NCBI RefSeq assembly: GCF_001654455.1
Contig: NZ_CP015772.1
Span: forward strand, 1,922,001-1,986,000
Reading direction: 5' to 3'
Origin: Niabella ginsenosidivorans
GTDB taxonomy: Bacteria > Bacteroidota > Bacteroidia > Chitinophagales > Chitinophagaceae
Length of the DNA stretch: 64,000 nucleotides
Below are positions 1-7,478 of the stretch, piece after piece (position 1 is the stretch's first letter; every line of letters starts with the position of its first letter). Under the pieces are notes generated by a model. It saw nothing but the letters and a program-made list of their open reading frames with translations. It had not been told where the DNA came from and did not search any database. Position numbers and translations under genes: made by a program.

Positions 1-923
1 TCGGTGATTTGGTTCTTTTCTTTAAACTCCGATACTTTTTTTTCCACTCCGGAAAGTTCGCCCACGAGCGTACGCAACCGGTCATCGATAAAGGCTACCG
101 TATTTCGTGAAACAATATTTTTATCATCAATGGCATCCTGGTTATACACCTCGATCAACTTGTTAATAATATCAATAGCCTTCTGTGAAACGGGATCTTT
201 GACAGTGATAATAATGGTACTGGTTTGTTGATCACTTACATCGATAGACATATTTTTAGCATAATCTGCCGCATATTCCTTAATATTATTGAAGCGGAGT
301 AGGATCTCGTCCCCAGAAAACCGGAACCGTGGATTAGGATTGATGCTAAAACTGCCAAAAAGTGTTTGTATTTTTTGCCCGAATCGGAAATATTGGGTCT
401 TATTATCGATTTCTTGCGTTAATGTAAATCCTGTATGCTCTTTATTTACAGAAATAGTATAGTTTCCAACTCCTTTTTTTAAAAGTGAATCTTCATATAA
501 TGTATCGATCTGGATTATAAAAGGCCTATTTTCTCCATAAGCCTCAGAAGTACGTATATTCCCTTGAACCAGCTGGGTAGGTTGTAAACCTGGTAATTGC
601 CGCATTGCTCTTTGCAACAGGCTTTTACTTTTTAAGACCCGTACTTCATTATCCACGCTCTTGGTAGTATTAAAAATATCCAGGTCCTGGAACATCTGCA
701 TGGCATCCGCAGCACCACCACCTCCTTTTTTATCATCTTTGACCAGCAACTCGGCACTTGTCTGGTATACCGGAGTCGTATAACGCAAATATAAAAAAGC
801 CAGGATAAGGCAAATCAGTACCCCTAGTGCAAACCAGTACCAGTTGCGGGTATAACGGGTGAGCTCTGCCCGTAAATTTAATTCCTTCGGTTGTTCATTA
901 GAGATAATCGATTCTTCGTTCAT
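1..923 (-). CDS. Wzc-like polysaccharide co-polymerase / chain-length determinant, C-terminus beyond window
   Basis: The frame is open from an ATG at 921-923 to the window edge, giving 307 residues of a longer protein. After a short polar N-terminus, residues 28-47 form a membrane helix (core ALGVLICLILAFLYLRY). A Wzz-type periplasmic region follows with the typical start (tPVYqtsAeLLVKDD), and a coiled coil begins near residue 275 (DDRLRTLVGELSGVEKKV). This is the layout of polysaccharide co-polymerases that set chain length in Wzx/Wzy capsule or exopolysaccharide export. In Bacteroidota these usually end in a cytoplasmic tyrosine kinase, but that part would lie outside the window and cannot be confirmed. 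The gene sits 91 bases downstream of the Wza-like gene on the same strand, which supports the export role. Confidence 0.88.
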   Translation of the reverse strand, partial: MNEESIISNEQPKELNLRAELTRYTRNWYWFALGVLICLILAFLYLRYTTPVYQTSAELLVKDDKKGGGGAADAMQMFQDLDIFNTTKSVDNEVRVLKSKSLLQRAMRQLPGLQPTQLVQGNIRTSEAYGENRPFIIQIDTLYEDSLLKKGVGNYTISVNKEHTGFTLTQEIDNKTQYFRFGQKIQTLFGSFSINPNPRFRFSGDEILLRFNNIKEYAADYAKNMSIDVSDQQTSTIIITVKDPVSQKAIDIINKLIEVYNQDAIDDKNIVSRNTVAFIDDRLRTLVGELSGVEKKVSEFKEKNQIT

Positions 924-1014
924 TATAAAGCTCAATTTAATGTTTATGGTTTGTTGCTCGTAATTACTTATTTATCGTTGTAACTACTTAAGTGCGATCT
1001 GAAGTTATATAAAT

Positions 1015-1878
1015 TTAATTTCGAAGCAAGGCGGCCAAAAGCACAGCAACTGCTGAAATACCGGCCGTTGCAATCGGAATCCAGCGGTAATTACTGGCGT
1101 CTGCCTGGCGGGCTTTTAGTTTGTTTTCGGGCTGTACATAGACCACATCATTCTGCTGAAGGTAGAAATACGGAGATTGAAATACGTTCTTATCCGTGAG
1201 GTTTAAACGTTCCATAGTACGGGCGCCGTTTTTTTCCCGGATGACCAGCACATTTTCCCGGATGGCATAAGGAGTCATATCGCCCGCCATGCCCAGGGCT
1301 TCCAGCACATTCACCCGGTCGTCCGGTATGGTAAAGGAGCCGGGGCGGGCTACTTCCCCGATCACGGTTACTTTATAGTTGAGGAATTTTACATTGACAA
1401 TAGGTTCTTTGGCGGTTTTGGCTACTTCCGCAGTGATCTTGTCCTGTGCTTCCTTACGGGTAAGCCCTGCCACATCCACCTTGCCCAATATGGGCAGGTT
1501 TACCTGGCCGTTCTCATCTACGGGGTAGCCATTACGGGTAGCGTCAAAATTGGCATTATTAAACGTGTTTACCGTATTAGGAGTGGTGCCCTGAACGGTG
1601 GCCAGGTTCTGGTTTACGGCGCCGGAGCTGAACAATTGATTGTATTCCGGGTTTAAGGTCGTAATGGAAATACCCAGGATATCGCCTTTTTCAATTCTGG
1701 GCGTCATTTTATTAACGATCTCGCTGGTATCGCCATCCTTTGGCAGGTTGCTGAAATAGACCAGGTTTCGCGGCGTACTACAGGAGGCCATTAATAAAAT
1801 GGCAAAAAGAAAGGGCGCAAAAACCCCTTTCTGGAAGGCCCGGATGGGGACGGACGTATGTATTTTCATAAAAATCAA
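1015..1878 (-). CDS. Wza-like outer-membrane polysaccharide export lipoprotein (Poly_export / SLBB)
   Basis: This 287-residue protein has a charged start and a hydrophobic stretch ending in a lipobox-like LLMASC, so it is probably a lipoprotein. A Poly_export domain follows (IEKGDILGISITTLN near residue 63). An SLBB domain follows (VTVIGEVARPGSFTIP near 170, then ALGMAGDMTPYA). The C-terminus is hydrophobic (WIPIATAGISAVAVLLAALL), a membrane anchor typical of Bacteroidota Wza homologues. The family forms the outer-membrane channel for capsule or exopolysaccharide and works with the Wzc-like protein encoded just downstream. A second ATG three codons in (1869) would give a better signal-peptide start, so the exact N-terminus is uncertain. 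Confidence 0.9.
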   Translation of the reverse strand: MIFMKIHTSVPIRAFQKGVFAPFLFAILLMASCSTPRNLVYFSNLPKDGDTSEIVNKMTPRIEKGDILGISITTLNPEYNQLFSSGAVNQNLATVQGTTPNTVNTFNNANFDATRNGYPVDENGQVNLPILGKVDVAGLTRKEAQDKITAEVAKTAKEPIVNVKFLNYKVTVIGEVARPGSFTIPDDRVNVLEALGMAGDMTPYAIRENVLVIREKNGARTMERLNLTDKNVFQSPYFYLQQNDVVYVQPENKLKARQADASNYRWIPIATAGISAVAVLLAALLRN

Positions 1879-2349
1879 TGGTTTCGAGAATAAATGTCTG
1901 CAAAGATACGCTGCAAGATTAAGAAAAGATTTTGAATTTATTAAAAGGCTACTATTTTATTTATCCTGATTACAACAGATCCCGGGCTAAAGGCCAATGA
2001 CAGATGTGTTATTGTTTTGAAAATCAATCTTTCTTTTGTCATGCCGTTCCGATAGTTCGGAATTGTTTCGGCATCTGTTGGAACGCATATCTGCCGCCTC
2101 ACTTTAAAACAGATCCCGGAACAGGTCCGGGATGACATTCCGTTACGGATGTCGTGCTGAACTTGTTTCAGCATCTACTTGCTTCAGCATCTACTTGTTT
2201 CAGCATCTATTGGAACTTATTTCAGCATCTATTCCCGCCCGGACAACCCGGTCAGACAGATTTTCCGCCACTACTTTTCAACGTTTTATTTCCAAACGCA
2301 CCCATCTATTTAATAAATGCTTAATTTCGACCCGTAATAAGAAAAAATT
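1879..2349. other. Repeat-rich intergenic region upstream of accA
   Basis: No gene is visible. The left part (to about 2035) is plain AT-rich DNA. From about 2038 it is built of palindromic repeat modules, described separately. The last 110 bases before accA are AT-rich and hold TTAATTTCG (2320-2328), a one-mismatch match to the Bacteroidota -7 box TAnnTTTG, 22 bases before the accA start. Small open frames here are translations of the repeats and are not supported as genes. Confidence 0.7.
2038..2236. repeat. Composite palindromic (REP-like) repeat cluster A
   Basis: Three hairpin modules lie in a row. The first is ATCCCGGA (2113-2120) pairing with TCCGGGAT (2126-2133). The second is TCCGT (2139-2143) with ACGGA (2145-2149). 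The third is GCTGAA (2156-2161) with TTCAGC (2167-2172). The right half of the third is then repeated in tandem as 16-base units (ACTTGTTTCAGCATCT at 2162, 2178 and 2194), with a looser copy ending near 2236. A diverged version with TTCGG arms lies at about 2038-2080. The segment from 2081 to 2175 has a close copy between 4540 and 4700. Confidence 0.85.
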
Positions 2350-3324
2350 ATGCCACAAGACCCGGTTAGACAGTTTTTAGATTTTGAGAAGCCCATTAAG
2401 GACCTGATCGAAGAGATTGAATTGACAAAGGAGCGCGCGGGGAAGACCCAGATCGACCTTTCCGGCCAGGTGGAGCAACTGGAACAAAAAGTTGTGGAGA
2501 CCCGGAGGGATATTACCCGGCACCTTACAGACTGGCAGCGCGTGCAGCTGAGCCGCCACCCGGACCGGCCCTATACCCATAAATACATAGAGCTGATGAC
2601 TGAGAATTACGTGGAGCTCTATGGCGACCGGAACGTGCGGGATGATAAGGCAATGGTGGGCGGTTTTGCTACATTAGGCGGACAAACCGTAATGATCATT
2701 GGCCAGCAGAAGGGCTCTAATACCAAAAAACGGCAACTGCGCAATTTTGGTATGGCCAACCCGGAGGGGTACCGGAAGGCGCTGCGCCTGATGAAGCTGG
2801 CGGAAAAATTTAACAAACCGGTTATTACCTTAATTGATACCCCGGGGGCTTACCCCGGCCTGGAAGCGGAGGAGAGAGGACAGGGAGAGGCCATTGCACG
2901 GAATATTTATGAAATGATCCGCCTGAAGGTGCCGGTGATCTGCGTGATCATTGGGGAAGGCGCCAGTGGCGGCGCTCTGGGAATAGGCGTGGGCGACCGG
3001 GTATTTATGATGGAAAATACCTGGTATACCGTTATTTCGCCGGAGAACTGTTCTACGATCCTGTGGAGAAGCTGGGATTATAAGATGAAGGCGGCCGAGC
3101 AGCTAAAGCTGACTTCCGCTAAAATGAAGGAATTCGGCCTGATCGATGGCATTATACCGGAGCCGGACGGTGGCGCGCACTGGGATTATAAAGTTGCCGC
3201 GGAAAACCTGAAGCGGCAATTGATCGCCACCCTGAACGAACTGAAACCCCTGGACCCTCAAAAACGCATTAACGACCGTATTGAGAAATTTTCCAAAATG
3301 GGGTTCTGGCAGGAATATAAATAG
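2350..3324 (+). CDS. accA: Acetyl-CoA carboxylase carboxyltransferase subunit alpha
   Basis: The 324-residue product matches the usual AccA length and plan. An N-terminal helical part ([19 protein letters not shown]) is followed by the crotonase-like carboxyltransferase core, with [15 protein letters not shown] near residue 63, the substrate region [15 protein letters not shown] near 213, and [12 protein letters not shown] near 237. With AccD it transfers the carboxyl group from carboxybiotin to acetyl-CoA, making malonyl-CoA for fatty-acid synthesis in the cytoplasm. AccD is not in this window. The gene stands alone between repeat-rich spacers. Confidence 0.97.
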   Translation: MPQDPVRQFLDFEKPIKDLIEEIELTKERAGKTQIDLSGQVEQLEQKVVETRRDITRHLTDWQRVQLSRHPDRPYTHKYIELMTENYVELYGDRNVRDDKAMVGGFATLGGQTVMIIGQQKGSNTKKRQLRNFGMANPEGYRKALRLMKLAEKFNKPVITLIDTPGAYPGLEAEERGQGEAIARNIYEMIRLKVPVICVIIGEGASGGALGIGVGDRVFMMENTWYTVISPENCSTILWRSWDYKMKAAEQLKLTSAKMKEFGLIDGIIPEPDGGAHWDYKVAAENLKRQLIATLNELKPLDPQKRINDRIEKFSKMGFWQEYK

Positions 3325-3513
3325 GGAGCAGGGAGTAGCAAGCAGGGAATAGGGGGATACAACCCATACGTCTGCGGCCAATGTTGGTCAATAGTGAAAA
3401 ATGAATAGGAAATAAACGCTGGTGCCCTCTGATTTTGACTGATCAACTGATTCCTGACCACTCAATACTGATAGCTGAAAACTGATATCTCAACTCTGAA
3501 ATCTCAAACATAA
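3325..3513. repeat. Word-like low-complexity spacer between accA and dapA
   Basis: The spacer is made of short recurring words. It opens with GGGAGCAGGGAGTAGCAAGC and ends in permuted units such as AATACTGATAGCTGAAAACTG and ATCTCAACTCTGAAATCTC. Close relatives of the same words occur at 61361-61608 downstream of galK. No gene, clear terminator or promoter is visible. The nature of such spacers is unknown to me; I only see that the wording recurs. Confidence 0.6.
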
Positions 3514-4398
3514 ATGTCACTTCAACAAAAATTTACAGGAACGGGGATTGCGATTGTAACGCCGTTTCATGAGGACCGTTCTATTGACTGGGCCAGCTTT
3601 GAAAATTTAATTAATTTCTGGATTGAAAATAAGGTGGAATACCTGGTGGCTGTGGGCACTACCGGCGAAAGCGCCACGCAAACGCGTGAGGAAGAGCAGG
3701 AGGTGTTTGATTTTGTAAAGAAGGCCACTGCGGGCCGGGTGCCCCTGGTGGCAGGGGTTGGTGGAAACGATACCGCCGAGGTGCTGGAAGCTTTTAAAAA
3801 GATGCGGCTGGATGGCTTTGATGCGCTCCTATCCGTGTCGCCGTATTATAATAAGCCCCGGCAGGAGGGCATTTACCAGCATTATAAGGCGCTGAATGAC
3901 GCCGCACCGCTTCCCATTATTATGTATAATGTACCGGGGCGTACCGGCATGAGCGTTTCTGTGGAAACGACCCTGCGCATTGCGCACGACTGTAAAAATA
4001 TTTTTGCCACCAAAGAAGCTTCCGGCAGTTTTGAGCAGATCAACCGGATCATGAAAAACAAACCGGATGATTTTATGCTGATCAGTGGTGATGATGCCAT
4101 TACCCTGCCCATGATTGCCTGCGGGGCAAAAGGCCTGATCTCCGTAATTGCGAACGCTTACCCGAAAGACTATTCGGATATGGTGCGTCTTTGCCTGGCC
4201 GGAAAATTTGAAGAGGCATTGCCCATTCATTTAAAATACCTGGATATGGTGGATGCGCTGTTTAAGGAAGGCAGCCCTTCCGGTGTAAAATACGTGCTGA
4301 GCAAAATGGGCTATTGCAAAAATACCATGCGGTTGCCTGTAGTGCCGGTAAGCCCGGCGCACGAAGCGCGGCTTGATGAGCTGATGGCGGGGCTCTGA
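3514..4398 (+). CDS. dapA: 4-hydroxy-tetrahydrodipicolinate synthase
   Basis: This 294-residue TIM-barrel aldolase condenses pyruvate with aspartate semialdehyde, the first committed step of lysine and diaminopimelate synthesis. Visible family marks are the pyruvate-binding VGTTGESAT near residue 47, the proton-relay tyrosine Y138 in MYNVPGRTG, and the Schiff-base lysine K167 in ATKEASGSF. Length and start (MSLQQKFTGTGIAIVTPF) are normal. No other lysine-pathway gene is adjacent. A perfect hairpin with palindromic-repeat character follows the stop codon by 12 bases. Confidence 0.97.
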   Translation: MSLQQKFTGTGIAIVTPFHEDRSIDWASFENLINFWIENKVEYLVAVGTTGESATQTREEEQEVFDFVKKATAGRVPLVAGVGGNDTAEVLEAFKKMRLDGFDALLSVSPYYNKPRQEGIYQHYKALNDAAPLPIIMYNVPGRTGMSVSVETTLRIAHDCKNIFATKEASGSFEQINRIMKNKPDDFMLISGDDAITLPMIACGAKGLISVIANAYPKDYSDMVRLCLAGKFEEALPIHLKYLDMVDALFKEGSPSGVKYVLSKMGYCKNTMRLPVVPVSPAHEARLDELMAGL

Positions 4399-4410
4399 CC
4401 CTGAAGCAGA

Positions 4411-4436
4411 CCCTGCCCCGAACATTCGGGGCAGGG
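4411..4436. terminator. Perfect GC-rich hairpin after dapA, repeat-derived
   Basis: CCCTGCCCCGAA (4411-4422) is the exact reverse complement of TTCGGGGCAGGG (4425-4436), with only CA between. It lies 12 bases after the dapA stop. It has no T-run, so it is not a classical intrinsic terminator. Its right flank (TGACATTCCGTTACGGATGTC) is the same as in the palindromic repeats, so it is probably a variant repeat module that may also stabilise or end the dapA transcript. Confidence 0.5.
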
Positions 4437-4757
4437 TGACATTCCGTTACGGATGTCCTGCTGAACTTGTTTCAGCATCTACTTGTTTCAGCATCTGTTG
4501 GAGCTTGTTTCAGCATCTGCCTGTTTCAGCATCTATTGGAACGCATATCTGCCGCCTCATTTTAAAACAGATCCCGGAACAAGTCCGGGATGACACGGAA
4601 CAAGTCCGGGATGACACGGAACAAGCCCGGGATGACACGGAACAGGTCCGGGGTGACATTCCGTTACGGATGTCGTGCTGAACTTGTTTCAGCATCTACT
4701 TGTTTCAGCATCTGTTGGAACTTGTTTCAGCACTGCCTGTTTCAGCAGATGAATTCG
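4437..4757. repeat. Composite palindromic repeat cluster B with 21-base tandem array
   Basis: The cluster has central TTCCGTTACGGATGTC modules at about 4442 and 4660. Each is followed by runs of CTTGTTTCAGCATCT-type units. Between them lies a tandem array of four 21-base units (4575-4595, 4596-4616, 4617-4637, 4638-4658), each starting CGGAACAAGTCCGGGATG or a near variant. The period equals two helical turns. The cluster ends next to the GIY-YIG promoter and contributes the DNA just upstream of its -7 box. Confidence 0.88.
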
Positions 4758-4765
4758 TACATTTG
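4758..4765 (+). promoter_or_regulatory. Putative Bacteroidota -7 box for the GIY-YIG gene
   Basis: TACATTTG fits TAnnTTTG exactly and lies 21 bases before the ATG at 4787. The -33 position would fall around 4735-4741 (CCTGTTTC), inside the last palindromic-repeat unit. The repeat may therefore supply part of the promoter. Confidence 0.45.
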
Positions 4766-4786
4766 CAGTGCCTGTTAATAAACCAT

Positions 4787-5083
4787 ATGAATGAACACCA
4801 TTATACTGTTTACATCGTTTCCAATTACTTAAGAACCGTTTTGTACACCGGTGTTACTAACGATATTGTACGCAGGATGAGCGAGCACAAAAGTGGAGAG
4901 CAGAAGGGATTTACTTCCCGCTACCGATGTTATTACCTGGTATATTTTGAAGAATTTTCTGATATCAGAAATGCGATAGCACGTGAAAAACAACTAAAAA
5001 GATGGCACAGGGAGTGGAAGCTAAACCTGATCAAAACGCAGAATCCTGATATGAAGGACCTTTCTGACGAATGGTTTGTGTGA
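4787..5083 (+). CDS. Small GIY-YIG nuclease domain protein
   Basis: The 98-residue protein is a single GIY-YIG domain. It has TVYIV (residues 7-11) for the GIY part and LYTGVTND (19-26) for the YIG part. The arginine region is DIVRRMSEHKSG, and the family's conserved IAREKQLKRWHREWK segment supplies the metal-binding glutamate. I chose the ATG at 4787 because the domain begins six residues later. The frame stays open upstream only because it reads through repeat DNA. Similar short proteins are common in bacteria; their substrates are mostly unknown. The gene is bracketed by tandem palindromic arrays of the same family on both sides (4437-4757 and 5091-5290), suggesting that it targets or travels with these repeats. 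Confidence 0.93.
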   Translation: MNEHHYTVYIVSNYLRTVLYTGVTNDIVRRMSEHKSGEQKGFTSRYRCYYLVYFEEFSDIRNAIAREKQLKRWHREWKLNLIKTQNPDMKDLSDEWFV

Positions 5084-5090
5084 TCCCGAG

Positions 5091-5290
5091 ACGAGTCCGG
5101 GATGACATTCCGTTACGGATGTCGTGCTGAACTTGTTTCAGCATCTACTTGTTTCAGCATCTATGGGAATGAATACAGCTAACAGATCCCGGAACACGTC
5201 CGGGATGACACGGAACAGGCCCGGGATGACACGGAACAGGTCCGGGATGACGTCCAGAGTGAGCTCTGAGAACAGACCCGGGGTGACGTC
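5091..5290. repeat. Composite palindromic repeat cluster C, downstream of GIY-YIG gene
   Basis: It starts 8 bases after the GIY-YIG stop with GAGACGAGTCCGGGATGACA, then TTCCGTTACGGATGTCG and GCTGAACTTGTTTCAGCATCT units. Three tandem 21-base units follow (5190-5210, 5211-5231, 5232-5252), and a degenerate copy (ACCCGGGGTGACG) lies near 5276. Module order and orientation match cluster B, so the nuclease gene sits between two like-oriented copies. Confidence 0.87.
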
Positions 5291-5307
5291 TTCAGTGAGA
5301 TATAGGC

Positions 5308-6171
5308 TCAGGATACCAGCGCCACCTTATACCACCAGTCGATCTTACCGCCGGCGTCTTCATGGCTGTAATTGCCTTCTCCGTTACCGGCTCCGCCGCC
5401 TCTCATTCCTCCTCCATGCATGCCGCCACCCCGCATGCCATGCATTCCTCCTCCCATGCCACCACCCCGCATGCCACCGCCTCCTGCGCTGACGCGGGTA
5501 TGCGCTGTTCCATGCACGGCGGATTCCCCGCCGGGTCTTTTCAGCTCGGCAATGCTGATGCCGATAACCGTATTGTTCTTATTAACGGCCAGCAGGCTTC
5601 TGGGAATAGTGACCACGTACCTGAAGAAGCCACTGGCATCGCTGGTGGCCGAAAAATGAAGGGAGCCGGGAGCCGTGCTGTTTACATCCAGCAACTGTGC
5701 TTTTCCATTGTCAGTAAGCGCTGCCTGTTTGTAGAACGAAGTATAATTGCGCTCGTCATCCGGCTGTTGCTGATAGAACGGGCGCCTGCCGCCTGTGGTT
5801 GTATCGCCGGGATGCCCCGGCAGGCTGCCACGGTCCCGATGGCTGTCGGAACGATCAGGATTGTTATACGGGTACTGAACATACCTTGTGGCATCTTTTG
5901 AGCCCGAAGGGCTGAAATAGACTTTCACCCCTTCCCGCAATATCCGCATCTTTGCAGCGGCATTATCCGTTTCCAGTATCACGTAAAGGTTTTTATCATC
6001 ATTCCGGAAATCGTACCGGATATGCGTTTTGTCGTCATAAAACCGGGAGGGATAAGCCTGTGTGGTGGCTGCATCCATATGCAGCGCTTCCGCGGGCATT
6101 ATCTTTTTACTGCCGGAACATGCGGCAAGCATTATAGCCAGTACTACTGCGGGAATCCATTGTTGGGCCAT
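5308..6171 (-). CDS. Glycine/methionine/histidine-rich lipoprotein of unknown function
   Basis: The 287-residue protein has a clear lipobox (MLAAC, cysteine 18), so it should be membrane-anchored outside the cytoplasm. Residues 40-210 look like a beta-rich domain (THIRYDFRNDDKNLYVILET and GVKVYFSPSGSKDATRY), resembling carbohydrate-binding or DOMON-like sandwich proteins, but I cannot assign a family. Residues about 230-262 are a low-complexity run of GGGM, GGMHG and MRGGG units rich in methionine and histidine, which could bind soft metals. The C-terminus (GGKIDWWYKVALVS) is ordinary. No operon partner is close; the next gene on this strand is 380 bases upstream. Function is unknown. Confidence 0.8.
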   Translation of the reverse strand: MAQQWIPAVVLAIMLAACSGSKKIMPAEALHMDAATTQAYPSRFYDDKTHIRYDFRNDDKNLYVILETDNAAAKMRILREGVKVYFSPSGSKDATRYVQYPYNNPDRSDSHRDRGSLPGHPGDTTTGGRRPFYQQQPDDERNYTSFYKQAALTDNGKAQLLDVNSTAPGSLHFSATSDASGFFRYVVTIPRSLLAVNKNNTVIGISIAELKRPGGESAVHGTAHTRVSAGGGGMRGGGMGGGMHGMRGGGMHGGGMRGGGAGNGEGNYSHEDAGGKIDWWYKVALVS

Positions 6172-6551
6172 ATATATAAACCTGTTTTACAGTATGACTC
6201 TTTTTGTAAAAAATAATTGCAGGCAGCAACAGTTAATTAGTTTTAACAGGCATATAATTGTGCAGCACTGTAACCAGTGCTCAGCCCGATGGCCATCAGT
6301 ACAGGGCAGCATTTTTGACAGGGGGCTCACAGGAGCCAAGAGCCGTGCTGTTTAAAAGCAGCCATGCTGCACAGGATTTTTTCCCGGTAGCTGAAGTTCG
6401 GAAAGCCCCGTTTGATGGTTTCTTAAGCACCGGGGCAGGCGGTATGCACTATTTTCCTGAAATGGGCCAATACAGGCGGAACAAAGGTTGCGCGGCGGCT
6501 ATGCAGGTATCAACTCCCGGGTTGCTGGTAATCATCCATAAAGCGGGTATT
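6172..6551. other. Intergenic stretch without a recognisable gene
   Basis: It lies between the stop of the transglutaminase operon and the start of the lipoprotein gene (both minus strand). A perfect hairpin AGCACTG-TAAC-CAGTGCT is present near 6266-6283, without a T-run. Open frames on the plus strand continue antisense into the transglutaminase gene and look like shadows. Nothing else is supported. Confidence 0.5.
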
Positions 6552-7460
6552 TTATTGCTGCTGCTGTATATGAAACTGTTCGGGAATAAAGGCGGGCGTC
6601 TGCACTTTCTGCTGGTGCATTTCCACTTCGTTATTGTCTTCAATGGTATGACCGTCTTCATACCCTACGCTAACATACACGTTCATGCTTTGATTGGCAA
6701 TGCCCTTAAAGGACCCTTTTACTGGAGAGCAATCATTAAAATGCCTTCCTACGGCCAGCTTTACATGTGCATCCGCCACCCACATATTATTGGTAGGGTC
6801 AATGCCATGCCAGCCATATTCATCCACCCAGGCTTCCACCCAGGCATGGGTGGCGCCCTGGCCGCGCATGCCGTTCCGGTTGGGGCAAATATAGCCGCTT
6901 ACATACCGGCAGGTAATGCCCAGCGTTCTTAAAAGGTGCAGCAGCAGGTGCGCAAAGTCCTGGCATACCCCGCGCTGGTGCTGCAGGATTTCATCAATGG
7001 TGGTTTCTATAGTGGTAACCCCTTTTTCGTATTTAAAATGATGATAGACATACTGGCTGCACCATTCTACCAGGGTACGCTTGTGCGCATTTACCGGTGC
7101 GCGGGACAGGATATCGTTAATGATATCATTGGAGCCGATCAGGAAGGGTTGGGTATAATCCAGCCGCATTATTTCCGGCAGCGGCTTCATCAGCCGCAGC
7201 GATGGCAATTCTGTATGCACCACTATTTTACTGTCTATTTTTACGGTATAATGCGGCTCTGTTATAGTAAATACAGCTACCCGGTTGCCCCAGTAATCAA
7301 TGAATAAATTCAGCGGAGGATCGCCTGTAATGGCAACTTCCTGCTGAATAACGTTCTGATCGTTCCCGTGAAAGGGATAAATTTTTACCTGGGTTACACT
7401 GTCAATAACAGGTGCGTCATACAGGTACTGGGTAATATGTCTTATATTATATGTAGGCAT
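6552..7460 (-). CDS. Transglutaminase-like cysteine peptidase-fold protein
   Basis: The 302-residue protein begins with the bacterial transglutaminase N-terminal beta domain (YNIRHITQYLYDAPVIDSV). It continues into a transglutaminase core with the full triad: C166 in QRGVCQDFAH, H205 in ATHAWVEAW and D221 in HGIDPTNN. Such proteins are predicted to act as peptidases or amide-exchange enzymes. It is the last gene of a tight operon after the ATP-grasp and alpha-E genes (18-base gap). This trio is widely conserved and has been proposed from comparative genomics to make or process a peptide-like product. No product has been established that I know of. Confidence 0.92.
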   Translation of the reverse strand: MPTYNIRHITQYLYDAPVIDSVTQVKIYPFHGNDQNVIQQEVAITGDPPLNLFIDYWGNRVAVFTITEPHYTVKIDSKIVVHTELPSLRLMKPLPEIMRLDYTQPFLIGSNDIINDILSRAPVNAHKRTLVEWCSQYVYHHFKYEKGVTTIETTIDEILQHQRGVCQDFAHLLLHLLRTLGITCRYVSGYICPNRNGMRGQGATHAWVEAWVDEYGWHGIDPTNNMWVADAHVKLAVGRHFNDCSPVKGSFKGIANQSMNVYVSVGYEDGHTIEDNNEVEMHQQKVQTPAFIPEQFHIQQQQ

Positions 7461-7478
7461 TTACAACGTGTTCTGGAT

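Noticed and set aside
1941-2380. Small frames of 77 and 82 codons on both strands
   Set aside because: They read through palindromic repeats, and similar peptides appear wherever the repeats occur.
4700-4786. N-terminal extension of the GIY-YIG frame
   Set aside because: The extra 29 codons are translated palindromic repeat; the domain and a promoter-spaced ATG begin at 4787.
2038-5290. Possible CRISPR array in the tandem 21-base units
   Set aside because: Units are contiguous with no spacers, and no cas gene is present.
5124-5901. Plus-strand frames of 122, 179 and 95 codons
   Set aside because: The first is repeat DNA; the others are antisense to the glycine-rich lipoprotein and owe their length to its biased codons.
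5658-6357. Near-identical 24-base words GGAGCC..GAGCCGTGCTGTTTA at 5660 and 6333
   Set aside because: Similarity does not extend into flanking DNA; probably chance or a very short conversion.
6258-6932. 224-codon plus-strand open frame
   Set aside because: Most of it is antisense to the transglutaminase gene, whose triad and family match are clear. The part outside (6258-6551) shows no family features.
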